Of a DNA stretch of 64,000 bases, positions 47,595 to 56,921 are shown one piece after another. The notes under the pieces were generated by a model. It had not been told where the DNA came from. It did not search any database and saw only the letters and a list, made by a program, of their open reading frames with translations. The translations under genes and the position numbers were made by a program. How positions within the stretch are numbered: position 1 is the stretch's first letter; the number at the start of each line of letters is the position of its first letter. Location of the stretch: positions 4,030,001-4,094,000 of the forward strand of contig CP026511.1 of the NCBI GenBank assembly GCA_004010935.1, in the 5' to 3' direction. Origin of the DNA: Pseudomonadaceae bacterium SI-3. Lineage in GTDB: Bacteria > Pseudomonadota > Gammaproteobacteria > Pseudomonadales > Pseudomonadaceae.

Positions 47595-48752
47595 TCAGTT
47601 GAAGAGGTTGAAGAAGAACAGCTGAATGCTATCCCACAAACGGCTGAACAACCCACCTTCCTCTACCGCCTGCAAGGCAATCAGGTCAGTGCTTTGCAAG
47701 ACTTCGCCATCGAGACTTACCTCCACCTTGCCGATCACATCACCCTGCTGGATTGGCGCGGTGAGTTCGGGATTAAAGGTAAGGCCGGCCTGGAGTTTAT
47801 CCATCTGCCCACGTGGCAGCGTCATGGTCAGATCGTTCGCCAGCCCAGCACTGACCTGGTCCTGCTGGCCTTTCCAGACACGGGACGTCGCCAGCTCAAC
47901 ACCCTTCTGATAGAAGGTCCGGGTCTCGAAGAAGCGGAATCCATAGGTCAGCAGTTTCTGCGTCTCGGCGGCACGTGCCTGCTCGCTGTTAGTGCCGAAG
48001 ACAGCGGTGATCAGCCGCATGTCATCCCGAACTGCAGAGGCGACCAGGCAGTAGCCAGCCTCTTCGGTATGACCAGTCTTCAAACCGTCGACAGTCTTGT
48101 CGCGCCACAGTAGAAGGTTGCGGTTGGGCTGTTTGATGTTGTTCCAGAAGAATTCCTTCTGCGCATAAATGCCGTAGTGTGCGGGATCCTCATGAATGAT
48201 CGCGCGGGCCAGCTTGGCCATGTCGGCGGCGGAAGAATAGTGTTCTGGATGAGGCAGCCCTGTGGCATTCATGAAATGCGTATTGGTCATGCCCAGTCGC
48301 TGAGCAGTGCTGTTCATGAGGTCGGCAAAGGCCTCTTCGCTGCCGGCAATATGTTCTGCCATGGCCACGCTGGCGTCATTGCCAGACTGAATAATGATGC
48401 CGTGCAGCAGATCGTCTACCGAAACCTGCGTATTGACCTGGATGAACATCCGCGAGCCACCGGTGCGCCAGGCTTTTTCGCTAATAGTCACCATGTCGCT
48501 TTCGGAAATCTGCCCCTTCTTGATTTCCAGTGTGGCGATATAAGCCGTCATCAGTTTTGTCAGACTGGCGGGCGGCAGGCGTTCATCACCGGCATTCTCG
48601 ACCAGCACCTTGCCGCTGGCGGCATCCATCAAAACGTAGGACTTGGCCGCCAGCTGTGGCGGTGAAGGAATGATCGGCTCGGCCCAGGCGGTGGGCGCTA
48701 CGGCCAGCACGGTGAGAAGGAACAGCCGGTGCACGAAGGTGGTGATAGTCAT
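47595..48752 (-). CDS. dacA: D-alanyl-D-alanine carboxypeptidase (PBP5/6 family)
   Basis: 385-residue low-molecular-mass penicillin-binding protein that trims pentapeptides in the periplasm. Signal peptide ends AVAPTAWAEP. Active-site motifs: Ser63-x-x-Lys66 (PASLTKLM), SGND (QSGNDASVAMAEH) and KTG (LKTGHTEEAGYCL). The C-terminal amphipathic helix SRLWDSIQLFFFNLFN anchors it to the inner membrane. ATG 48752 gives the signal peptide; nine upstream codons are open. The P. aeruginosa gene in this position is called dacC. Confidence 0.95.
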   Translation of the reverse strand: MTITTFVHRLFLLTVLAVAPTAWAEPIIPSPPQLAAKSYVLMDAASGKVLVENAGDERLPPASLTKLMTAYIATLEIKKGQISESDMVTISEKAWRTGGSRMFIQVNTQVSVDDLLHGIIIQSGNDASVAMAEHIAGSEEAFADLMNSTAQRLGMTNTHFMNATGLPHPEHYSSAADMAKLARAIIHEDPAHYGIYAQKEFFWNNIKQPNRNLLLWRDKTVDGLKTGHTEEAGYCLVASAVRDDMRLITAVFGTNSEQARAAETQKLLTYGFRFFETRTFYQKGVELATSRVWKGQQDQVSAGLANDLTMTLPRGQMDKLQAGLTFNPELTAPIQQGDVIGKVEVSLDGEVLQSTDLIALQAVEEGGLFSRLWDSIQLFFFNLFN

Positions 48753-48826
48753 TGCGCTCTCAAAAAGGTGGTGTGGCAAAAACGGTTACAGGTCAGCGTC
48801 GCGTATCCATCAGCGATGAAGAGCCT

Positions 48827-49810
48827 TCAATCGCCGCGTACTCGGCGCGGGTTTCCCAAATTGGCGAGACGGACGCTCTGTTCGAGCTGTGTGGCTTCAT
48901 CGGGGGATTCGATTGGCCCTAGGCGCACCCGGTGCAGAATCTGCTCTTGGTGCACAACCGAACTCACGAATACCGGCGCTTCGGTCAAACTACTGAGCTT
49001 GTCGCGCAGCAACTGAGCGGCATCAGGGTTGGCAAACGCACCGACCTGGAGATAGACACCGGTCCCGCTTGCAGCGCGCTTGTCGCCGGTTTCAACCTCC
49101 ATCGGCACGGTGGCGCCAGCATGCTGTGTGGGTGGCGGCGTGTATTGTTCGACAGGTTGCGCCAGCGCAGCAGCCGAGGGTTTGGCGACCTTTTGCGGCT
49201 GGGCCAGGACCATAGGCGCCGGCCTGCCTCGCTCGGCCCACCATCGCTCGGGGTCGATACCTTCGACCTTGACCCGTGCGGTCCCGTTTTCTGCATAACC
49301 CAGTTTCTTCGCCGCCGCGAACGACAGGTCGATGATCCGATTCGAGTAGAACGGACCGCGGTCATTGACCCGCAGCACCACTGTCTTGCCGTTGTCGAGG
49401 TTGGTTACCCGAACATAGCTGGGCAGCGGCAGCGTTTTGTGCGCCGCGCTCATGCCGTACAGATCGTATTTTTCGCCGTTGGCGGTCGGCTGACCATGAA
49501 ACTTGGTGCCGTACCAGGATGCCGTTCCGGTCGCCCGATAGTTGCGCCCGTCACCGATGGGGTAATAGGTTTTGCCCAGCACGGTATAGGGATTGGCCTT
49601 GAACGGGCCGTTGTGCGGCGTGGGTGTTGCGTCAGGGATACGGGACACGTCGACATCCCACCAAGGCGCGCCGTCCTTGTGCGGCCGCGAGTAGTCACCT
49701 GGACCACTGATACCTGCACTTTTGGTGGGGGCCGGCGACGGTGTCGGCGCCGACGAGCATCCGACAACCAGCACAGCGACAGTCGCTACCGCCAGCAAAC
49801 GAGAGGTCAT
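48827..49810 (-). CDS. rlpA: Septal-ring lytic transglycosylase RlpA, lipoprotein
   Basis: 327 residues. Lipobox VLVVGCSSAP. The double-psi beta-barrel has GTASWYGTKFHGQPTANGE, and the segment from AAHKTLPLPSYVRV through NDRGPF contains the catalytic His and Asp regions of RlpA. A C-terminal SPOR domain (GVYLQVGAFANPDAAQLL... HRVRLGPIES) binds denuded septal glycan. RlpA cleaves glycan without stem peptides in P. aeruginosa. The ATG overlaps the stop of sltB1 (ATGA). Confidence 0.95.
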   Translation of the reverse strand: MTSRLLAVATVAVLVVGCSSAPTPSPAPTKSAGISGPGDYSRPHKDGAPWWDVDVSRIPDATPTPHNGPFKANPYTVLGKTYYPIGDGRNYRATGTASWYGTKFHGQPTANGEKYDLYGMSAAHKTLPLPSYVRVTNLDNGKTVVLRVNDRGPFYSNRIIDLSFAAAKKLGYAENGTARVKVEGIDPERWWAERGRPAPMVLAQPQKVAKPSAAALAQPVEQYTPPPTQHAGATVPMEVETGDKRAASGTGVYLQVGAFANPDAAQLLRDKLSSLTEAPVFVSSVVHQEQILHRVRLGPIESPDEATQLEQSVRLANLGNPRRVRGD

Positions 49811-50856
49811 TGCGCACCCCGCGCCTGGAGCAACTGCTCGGAAAGCTGATGGACTGCCATCGCGTACATCACGCTGCGGTTATAACGGGTAATGACATAG
49901 AAGTTCGGCAAGCCGACCCAGTACTCGTCGCCGTCAGCCCCGTCCAGACGAAAGGCGGTTACCGCAACGTCGTTGGCCATCTCCGTTTCGGCCGGCCATT
50001 GCCAACCTAGCTCGCGCAATTCAGCGGCCTTCAGGACCGGTTCAAGCCCCTCGGTCAGACCTTCGCTATACCGCTCGCCACTTACTGTGGCCCGCGCCAC
50101 CACCGGTGCACCAGCGGTCCAACCGTGTTGTTTGAAATAATTGGCGGCGCTGCCGATGGCGTCGACAGGGTTCTTCCAAATGTCGATACGTCCGTCCGCA
50201 TCGAAATCCACGGCATAGGCGCGGAAGCTACTCGGCATGAATTGCGGCAGCCCCATGGCACCAGCGTAAGAACCGGTCAGTGTCAGTGGGTCGACTTGCT
50301 CTTCACGGGCCAGCAAAAGGAATTCCTTTAGCTGCTGACGGAAGAATGGCTGGCGCGGTGGATAGTCGAAGCCCAGGGTCGACAAGGCATCTATGACGCG
50401 ATAGTTACCGGTGTTGCGGCCATAAAAGGTTTCGACGCCGATGATGGCGACGATGACCTGTGCCGGCACACCAGATTCCTGTTCGGCTCGCGCCAGCGCT
50501 GCCTCGTTCTCGCGCCAGAAATCCACGCCCTGCGCGACCCGTGAATCGGTCATGAAGATCGGCCGATATTCTTTCCACGCCTTGACGCGTTCTGCCGGCC
50601 GGGAGATAGCATCGAGAATCACCTGTTTGCGCTCTGCCTGCGCCAGCACTTCGATCACCTGCTCACTGGCGAACCCATAGTCCTGGGTCATTTCGCGCAC
50701 AAAATCTTCGATTTTTTCGCCTTGATAATCTGCCGCAAAAACCGCCGGAGCATGTCCGAACGCTGCGAAAAGACCCGCTCCGCAGAGCGCTCGTGTCAAC
50801 CAGCCACGTCGTAATCGATCCAAGAAATTCACTCTAGTCAAACCTGTGCGATCCAT
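49807..50856 (-). CDS. sltB1: Lytic murein transglycosylase B (SltB1 type)
   Basis: 349-residue MltB-family transglycosylase, exported (signal GLFAAFGHAPAVFAADY). General acid Glu142 in AIIGVETFYGRNTGNYRV, followed by GSYAGAMGLPQFMPSSFRAY and AVDFDADGRIDIW. No lipobox and no peptidoglycan-binding domain, unlike SltB3 at 43809. Start ATG 50856 overlaps the end of rodA by 19 bases. Position between rodA and rlpA matches PA4001 (SltB1). Confidence 0.93.
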   Translation of the reverse strand: MDRTGLTRVNFLDRLRRGWLTRALCGAGLFAAFGHAPAVFAADYQGEKIEDFVREMTQDYGFASEQVIEVLAQAERKQVILDAISRPAERVKAWKEYRPIFMTDSRVAQGVDFWRENEAALARAEQESGVPAQVIVAIIGVETFYGRNTGNYRVIDALSTLGFDYPPRQPFFRQQLKEFLLLAREEQVDPLTLTGSYAGAMGLPQFMPSSFRAYAVDFDADGRIDIWKNPVDAIGSAANYFKQHGWTAGAPVVARATVSGERYSEGLTEGLEPVLKAAELRELGWQWPAETEMANDVAVTAFRLDGADGDEYWVGLPNFYVITRYNRSVMYAMAVHQLSEQLLQARGAQ

Positions 50857-51983
50857 TTGCGATGGGTGTGGATCGACATCAAAACCCCGAACCCTGATAG
50901 CAGGGTTACCAATGAAGTGCCACCAAAACTGATGAAGGGCAACGGCACCCCTACCACCGGCAACAGACCGCTGACCATGCCGATGTTGATGAATACGTAG
51001 ACGAAAAAGGTCATCGTCAGCGCACCGGCCAGCAACTTGCCAAACAGGGTCTGCGCCTGAACGGTAATGACCAGGCCGCGCATGATCAACAGCAAATAAA
51101 GCAGCAGTAGCAAGCAGACGCCCACCAGGCCGAACTCCTCAGCCAGAACCGCAATAATAAAGTCCGTATGGCTTTCCGGCAAAAAATCCAGATGGGACTG
51201 GGTGCCCAGCAACCAACCCTTGCCAAACACCCCGCCTGAACCAATCGCCGCCTTCGACTGGATGATGTTCCAGCCGGTTCCCAGCGGGTCGCTTTCTGGG
51301 TCGAGGAATGTATGCACGCGCTGTTTCTGGTAGTTGTGCAGAACGAAATACCACATAGCCACGGCGATCGGCACCAGCGCCGCAATTGCGCTCAGAATCC
51401 AGCGCCAGCGCAGCCCGGCGATGAACAGCACGAAAGCACCGGAGACCAGAACCAGCAAGGAAGTGCCCAGATCCGGCTGTTTGAGGATCAGCACGAAGGG
51501 CGTGAGGATCAGGCCAAGGCTGACCATGGTGTGCTTGATGCCTGGCGGCAATGCGCGCGCAGATAAATACCAGGCGATGGTCATCGGCATGATGATTTTC
51601 ATGAACTCAGACGGCTGGAAGCGAATCACGCCAGGGATATTGATCCAGCGGGTCGCACCCATCGCGGTGTATCCGACGAATTCCACCGCGACCAGCAGCG
51701 CTACAACCGCCAAGTAGCCAGCCGGGACCCAGCGCGCCATGAATCTTGGTTCCAGTTGAGCGATGACCAGCATGGCGCCCAGGCCGAAGCCATAGGAAGT
51801 CGCCTGCTTGATCAGCAGATCCACGTTCTTGCCGCCGGCCGAATAAAGAACGAACAAGCTGCCGGCCGCTAGCGTCAGCAGAAGCAACAGCAGCACCCCA
51901 TCGATATGCATGCGCTGTAACAGCGTCGCCCGACGGCGCATCACATCGGTGGTCGATAGCGTGCGGTCAAATGTTCCGCTCAT
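50838..51983 (-). CDS. rodA: Rod-shape SEDS glycosyltransferase RodA
   Basis: 381-residue polytopic inner-membrane peptidoglycan polymerase of the elongasome. About ten helices; SEDS signatures GATRWINIPGVIRFQPSEF, QPDLGTSLLVLVSG, ALVGT-type segment SHTDFIIAVLAEEFGLVG and GVPLPFISFGGTSLVTLL. Its ATG overlaps the mrdA stop (ATGA), coupling it to its cognate transpeptidase. Confidence 0.97.
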   Translation of the reverse strand: MSGTFDRTLSTTDVMRRRATLLQRMHIDGVLLLLLLTLAAGSLFVLYSAGGKNVDLLIKQATSYGFGLGAMLVIAQLEPRFMARWVPAGYLAVVALLVAVEFVGYTAMGATRWINIPGVIRFQPSEFMKIIMPMTIAWYLSARALPPGIKHTMVSLGLILTPFVLILKQPDLGTSLLVLVSGAFVLFIAGLRWRWILSAIAALVPIAVAMWYFVLHNYQKQRVHTFLDPESDPLGTGWNIIQSKAAIGSGGVFGKGWLLGTQSHLDFLPESHTDFIIAVLAEEFGLVGVCLLLLLYLLLIMRGLVITVQAQTLFGKLLAGALTMTFFVYVFINIGMVSGLLPVVGVPLPFISFGGTSLVTLLSGFGVLMSIHTHRKWIAQV

Positions 51984-53869
51984 GGCTTGGCCCCCCGTGC
52001 CGTCAGGGCCGGTGCATACTCGGCCTTCAGCTCGCCCGCCTCGTTCAACAGCCAGGCGTCCATGATCTGCTTGGCCACCGGAGCCGCGACGCCGGACCCA
52101 GACTCACCGTTCTCGACCATCACAGCCACTGCTATCTGCGGGTCATGCACCGGGGCGAAGGCGACGAACAAGGCATGATCACGATGGCGTTCGGCAAGTT
52201 TTCCGCTGTCATACTTCTCGCCCTGCTTGATGGCGACGACCTGCGCCGTACCGCTTTTGCCGGCGATGAGATACGCGGCGGTATCGCCTACTTTCTTTGC
52301 CGTGCCGCGGGCGCCGTGCAGCACCTTCACCATGCCGTTGATGGAGGCATCCCAGTAACTTGGATCGCGGAGCTGAATATCAGGCATCGGTTCCGGATCG
52401 ACAGGCATTTCACCTTCAATGCTTTTCGCCAGGTGCGGTCTGATCCATTTGCCGTGGGTCGCCATCAGCGCGGTCGCCTGGGCCAGCTGCAACGGAGTGG
52501 TCTGCATGTAGCCCTGACCGATGCCGAGGATAACGGTCTCGCCCGGGTACCAGGCCTGCCTGTAACGGCCACGCTTCCAGTCTCGCGACGGCATCAGGCC
52601 AGCGGTTTCCTCGAACATATCCAACGCAACGCGCTGGCCGAGGCCAAAGCGACTCATGTAGTCATGCATACGGTCGATGCCCATCTTGTGGGCAAGGTCG
52701 TAAAAATAGGTGTCGTTCGACCGCATGATGGCCGTTTCCAGATCCACCCAGCCGTCGCCGCCGCGATTCCAGTTCCGATACTTATGCTTCACATTGGGCA
52801 GCTGAAAGAAGCCGGGGTCGAACACGCGGCTGTTCTCGGTTACCACACCGGTATCCAGCCCAGCCACCGCCATCATCGGCTTGATGGTTGAACCTGGTGG
52901 GTACAGCCCGCGCAAGACCCGGTTGAACAGCGGCTGATCGATCGAGTCACGCAACTCGCCGTAAGCCTTGAAGCTGATGCCGGTCACGAACAGGTTGGGA
53001 TCGAAGCTGGGCTGGCTGACCATTGCCAGCACCTCGCCGGTCGAGGGCTGCAAGGCGACGATGGCGCCGCGACGTCCCGCCAACGCGGCTTCGGCCGCCT
53101 CCTGCAGCTCAAGATCGAGCGTCAGGGTGATGTCCTTGCCCGGAATAGGATCGGTGCGCTTGAGTACCCGCAGCACCCGACCCCGAGCGTTGGTTTCGAC
53201 TTCCTCGTAACCCACCTGACCGTGCAGGACATCTTCATAGAAGCGCTCGATGCCGGTCTTGCCGATATGGTGGGTGCCGCTGTAGTTGACCGGATCAAGC
53301 TGCTTGACCTCCGCCTCGTTGATCCGACCGACGTAGCCGACCGAGTGCGCGAAATGCTTGCCCTGTGGGTAGTGTCGAACCAGTTGCGCCGCCACCTCCA
53401 CGCCGGGCAGACGGAACTGATCCACCGCGATGCGGGCGATCTGCTCTTCCGACAACTCGTACATGATCGGCACCGGCTCGAATGGCCTCCGCCCCTGAAG
53501 CACGCGCTTTTCGAAGAGCGCACGCTCTTCGCTGGAGAGCTCCAGCACCTCGACCACCGTGTCGAGTGTCTTGCGCCAATCTTCAGCTCGCTCGCGAGTC
53601 ACCGTAAGACTGAAGCTCGGCCGGTTGTCGGCGATGAGTTTGCCAGTCCGGTCGAAAATCAGCCCGCGATTCGGTGGAATCGGCTGGACGTGAACACGGT
53701 TGCTTTCGGATAGCGTCGAGTGATGCTCGTACTGCACGACCTGCAGGTAGTAAAGCCGCGCAATCAAGGCGCCGATCAGGAGCAGCACCAAAACCCCGCC
53801 CACAATCACCCGCTGACGCACCAGGCGGGCGTCCTTTTCGTGGTCCTGGAGAGGGATCGACTTGGACAT
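51980..53869 (-). CDS. mrdA: Penicillin-binding protein 2
   Basis: 629-residue elongation-specific transpeptidase. Short cytoplasmic tail, one membrane helix (VIVGGVLVLLLIGALIARLYYL), dimerisation domain starting PPNRGLIFDRTGKLIADN, and transpeptidase domain with Ser327-Thr-Ile-Lys330 (GSTIKPM), SND (MRSNDTYFYDL) and KSGTAQ. Partner of RodA in cell-wall elongation. It starts 17 bases after rlmH on the same strand. Confidence 0.97.
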   Translation of the reverse strand: MSKSIPLQDHEKDARLVRQRVIVGGVLVLLLIGALIARLYYLQVVQYEHHSTLSESNRVHVQPIPPNRGLIFDRTGKLIADNRPSFSLTVTRERAEDWRKTLDTVVEVLELSSEERALFEKRVLQGRRPFEPVPIMYELSEEQIARIAVDQFRLPGVEVAAQLVRHYPQGKHFAHSVGYVGRINEAEVKQLDPVNYSGTHHIGKTGIERFYEDVLHGQVGYEEVETNARGRVLRVLKRTDPIPGKDITLTLDLELQEAAEAALAGRRGAIVALQPSTGEVLAMVSQPSFDPNLFVTGISFKAYGELRDSIDQPLFNRVLRGLYPPGSTIKPMMAVAGLDTGVVTENSRVFDPGFFQLPNVKHKYRNWNRGGDGWVDLETAIMRSNDTYFYDLAHKMGIDRMHDYMSRFGLGQRVALDMFEETAGLMPSRDWKRGRYRQAWYPGETVILGIGQGYMQTTPLQLAQATALMATHGKWIRPHLAKSIEGEMPVDPEPMPDIQLRDPSYWDASINGMVKVLHGARGTAKKVGDTAAYLIAGKSGTAQVVAIKQGEKYDSGKLAERHRDHALFVAFAPVHDPQIAVAVMVENGESGSGVAAPVAKQIMDAWLLNEAGELKAEYAPALTARGAKP

Positions 53870-53885
53870 CTTGGGTTTGGCTGTA

Positions 53886-54353
53886 CTACTTGTGGTAAGG
53901 GTGACCCGACAGCAACGTCCAGGCGCGATAGATCTGCTCGCCGATAAGAATGCGCACCAGCGGATGTGGCAAGGTCAACGGCGACAGCGACCAGCGTTGC
54001 TCACTCCGCGCGCAAACTTCGGGCGCCAGGCCCTCCGGTCCGCCAACCATCAGGTTGACGTTGCGTGCATCGAGCCGCCAGCGCTCCAACTCGGACGCCA
54101 GCTGCTCGGTGCTCCACGGCCGCCCCGTCACCTCAAGCGTGACGATGCGCTCGCCGGGTTGCACCTTCGCCAGCATGGCCTCGCCTTCCTGACGAATCAA
54201 CCGCGCCACGTCGGCATTCTTGCCACGGGTGTTAAGCGATATTTCATGAAGCTCCAAAGGCAGCTCAGATGGCAGGCGCTTGGCATATTCTTGCCAACCG
54301 TCCTCCACCCAGCGCGGCATCTTCGAACCCACCGCAATCAGCTTGATCCGCAC
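53886..54353 (-). CDS. rlmH: 23S rRNA (pseudouridine1915-N3)-methyltransferase
   Basis: 155-residue SPOUT methyltransferase acting on helix 69 of 70S ribosomes. Full length (E. coli RlmH 155). Signatures: [12 protein letters not shown], the knot region [17 protein letters not shown] and EQIYRAW. The GTG start at 54353 ([13 protein letters not shown]) matches homologues; the frame extends 12 codons further. Confidence 0.95.
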   Translation of the reverse strand: MRIKLIAVGSKMPRWVEDGWQEYAKRLPSELPLELHEISLNTRGKNADVARLIRQEGEAMLAKVQPGERIVTLEVTGRPWSTEQLASELERWRLDARNVNLMVGGPEGLAPEVCARSEQRWSLSPLTLPHPLVRILIGEQIYRAWTLLSGHPYHK

Positions 54354-54360
54354 GGATCGA

Positions 54361-54720
54361 CTATTCCTGTTCGCCCGCGTGCTGCGCACGGCTCTGCTCG
54401 GCGCCTTGCCAGAGGCGCTCGAGATCGTAGAACTGGCGAGTTGGCACCTGCATCACATGCACCACCACATCACCCAGGTCGAGCAGAGCCCATTCGCCGC
54501 CGTCCAGGCCTTCGCTACCAAGAGGGCGTACGCCCTGCTCCTTGACTTTCTCGAGCACGTTCTCGGCGAGCGATTTCACGTGACGGCTGGACGTGCCGCT
54601 AGCGATAACCATGAAGTCGGTGACACTGGTCTTGCCACGGACATCGATAGTCGTGATATCGGTGCCTTTCAGATCTTCCAGGGCGCTAACGGCCAGCTGG
54701 GCCAACGAATCATTTTGCAT
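54361..54720 (-). CDS. rsfS: Ribosomal silencing factor RsfS
   Basis: 119 residues. RsfS binds uL14 and blocks subunit joining in starvation. Family blocks: [35 protein letters not shown], and [21 protein letters not shown]. The tail after FYDLERLW is short and acidic/glutamine-rich. ATG 54720 chosen; the longer frame overlaps nadD. rlmH starts seven bases after its stop. Confidence 0.95.
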   Translation of the reverse strand: MQNDSLAQLAVSALEDLKGTDITTIDVRGKTSVTDFMVIASGTSSRHVKSLAENVLEKVKEQGVRPLGSEGLDGGEWALLDLGDVVVHVMQVPTRQFYDLERLWQGAEQSRAQHAGEQE

Positions 54721-54734
54721 AATGTGAAACAACC

Positions 54735-55394
54735 TCAGTTCGACGCCCGGTACAGTCCGTGCGCGTTGATATAAGCCAGCACGGCGTCCGGTACGAGAAA
54801 GCGTACAGACCGGCCGCTGGCCAGAAATTGACGAATACGTGTTGCCGACACCCCTAGCGGGGCCTGCCAGACGAAAGCAATTTGCCCACCGCTGCCGGTA
54901 AGCGTCAGCGGATCGTTCACGCTGCGTGCCGCCAGCAGGTCCCGCAGTGCTTCCGGCGACTCGCTGTCGGCATCCGGCCGTTGCATGACCAGAATATGGC
55001 AATGATCGAGCAGCTCATCCCAGCGATGCCAACCGGGAAGCCCGCAGAAGGCATCCCAACCCATGATCAGAAAGACCTGATCGTCATCATCCAGCTCGGC
55101 ACGCAAAGACTCCAGCGTGTCGATGGTGTAAGACGGCTTGTCACGCTCCAACTCGCGTGCATCGACCGAAAGCGGAGCCAAGTCCTGCACCGCCAGCCGA
55201 ACCATGCTCAAGCGATCCTGCGCAGTGCTGTATGGCGTTTCACGGTGCGGTGGTCGGTAGTTAGGGACCAGGCGAACCTCGTCGAGCCCGACCATTTCTG
55301 CTACTTCCAGAGCGCCGCGTAAATGCCCGATATGCACCGGGTCAAAGGTGCCACCGAGAAGGCCGATGCGCCGAGGGGTGCCAGTTGCCCTCAT
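54735..55394 (-). CDS. nadD: Nicotinate-mononucleotide adenylyltransferase
   Basis: 219 residues. NadD makes deamido-NAD from NaMN and ATP. Nucleotidyltransferase motif [34 protein letters not shown], and the C-terminal [20 protein letters not shown] signature. ATG 55394 overlaps the proA stop by one base (TGATG), a typical reinitiation arrangement. Confidence 0.96.
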   Translation of the reverse strand: MRATGTPRRIGLLGGTFDPVHIGHLRGALEVAEMVGLDEVRLVPNYRPPHRETPYSTAQDRLSMVRLAVQDLAPLSVDARELERDKPSYTIDTLESLRAELDDDDQVFLIMGWDAFCGLPGWHRWDELLDHCHILVMQRPDADSESPEALRDLLAARSVNDPLTLTGSGGQIAFVWQAPLGVSATRIRQFLASGRSVRFLVPDAVLAYINAHGLYRASN

Positions 55395-56659
55395 CAAGTA
55401 CGCACGTGGCCGTCGCCGAATACCACGTACTTCTCGCTGGTCAGTCCTTCCAGGCCGACCGGACCACGGGCGTGCAGTTTATCGGTGGAAATGCCGATCT
55501 CAGCGCCCAGCCCGTACTCGAAGCCATCGGCAAAACGAGTGGAGGCGTTGATCATTACCGACGCCGAATCGACCTCAGTAATGAAGCGCCGCGCATCGGT
55601 GAAGTTTTCAGTGACGATCGCGTCAGTGTGCTGCGAACCGTAGCGGTTGATGTGCTGGATCGCTTCATCCAGGGAATCGACAATGCGGATCGACAGGATC
55701 GGCGCATTGTATTCGGTGGACCAATCTTCTTCGCTGGCAGCTAACACATCGCTACCGAGCAATTCACAGGTCCGTGGGCAGCCACGCAGTTCGACGCCCT
55801 TCCCCCGGTAGATCGCTGCCAGCGGCGGCAACACACGAGCTGCGATGGATGCATGAACCAACAGCGTTTCCATGGTGTTGCACGGCGCATAGCGCTGGGT
55901 CTTGGCGTTGTCGGCGATGCGAACAGCCTTGTCGAGGTCGGCCGCCTGATCGATGAACACGTGGCAGATTCCGTCCAGATGCTTGATCACCGGCACCTTG
56001 GCGTCGCGACTGATGCGCTCGATCAGCCCCTTACCACCGCGCGGCACGATCACATCCACGTATTCCGGCATGGTAATCAATGCCCCAACGGCGGCGCGGT
56101 CGGTGGTCTCGACAACTTGCACCGCAGCAGCTGGCAGTTGGGCCTCGGCCAGGCCCAGTTGAATGCAGCGAGCAATGGCCTGGTTCGAGTGGATCGCTTC
56201 CGAGCCGCCACGCAAAATAGTGGCGTTGCCCGACTTGAGACACAGGCTGGCGGCATCGATGGTCACGTTGGGCCGTGACTCGTAGATGATCCCAACCACG
56301 CCCAGCGGCACGCGCATCTTGCCAACCTGAATGCCAGAAGGCAGATAGCGCATGTCGCGGATCTCACCGATGGGGTCAGGCAGGTTCGCGACCTGGCGCA
56401 GCCCCTCGATCATGTCGTCGATGCGCGCCGGCGTAAGCGCCAGACGATCGAGCATGGCCTCGTCCAGACCATTGGCACGCCCGGCCTCGAGGTCCTCACG
56501 ATTGGCACGGACCAGCTCCTCACGCGCGGCGTCAAGCGCGGCGGCGGCTGCTTGCAAGGCCCGGTTCTTCTGCGCTGTGGTGGCGCGCGCTAGCACGCGC
56601 GACGCCTCGCGCGCGGCGCGACCGAGGCGGGTCATGTAGTCGAGTACGGACTCGGTCAT
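55394..56659 (-). CDS. proA: Glutamate-5-semialdehyde dehydrogenase (gamma-glutamyl phosphate reductase)
   Basis: 421 residues; second step of proline biosynthesis, NADPH-dependent reduction of glutamyl phosphate. Segments: [40 protein letters not shown] and the catalytic Cys in [16 protein letters not shown] 56659 fits family length (E. coli 417); 15 further codons are open. It is the first gene of the long leftward cluster ending in lipB. Confidence 0.97.
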   Translation of the reverse strand: MTESVLDYMTRLGRAAREASRVLARATTAQKNRALQAAAAALDAAREELVRANREDLEAGRANGLDEAMLDRLALTPARIDDMIEGLRQVANLPDPIGEIRDMRYLPSGIQVGKMRVPLGVVGIIYESRPNVTIDAASLCLKSGNATILRGGSEAIHSNQAIARCIQLGLAEAQLPAAAVQVVETTDRAAVGALITMPEYVDVIVPRGGKGLIERISRDAKVPVIKHLDGICHVFIDQAADLDKAVRIADNAKTQRYAPCNTMETLLVHASIAARVLPPLAAIYRGKGVELRGCPRTCELLGSDVLAASEEDWSTEYNAPILSIRIVDSLDEAIQHINRYGSQHTDAIVTENFTDARRFITEVDSASVMINASTRFADGFEYGLGAEIGISTDKLHARGPVGLEGLTSEKYVVFGDGHVRT

Positions 56660-56921
56660 GGTCTGGCTGGCCTGACTGAAGGGAAAGCGGCTGATTATAG
56701 CCACCCACGCGCCTCACGCACAGCGGCGCCGGGCGAATGGCAGAAAAGCATCCGACTGCAGGTCACCCCACCGAATGTGCCACCTGACCACTCAAGCGCG
56801 TCGAAATCCGCCGTTTGATCCGTGACCGCTCCAGGCAATTCCCAGCGCTATCATGACCAGACGCTTGAAACCCGGGCGCCAGGTGCCGGGTCGAAGCGTT
56901 TCGGACCAAGGAAAACAACCC

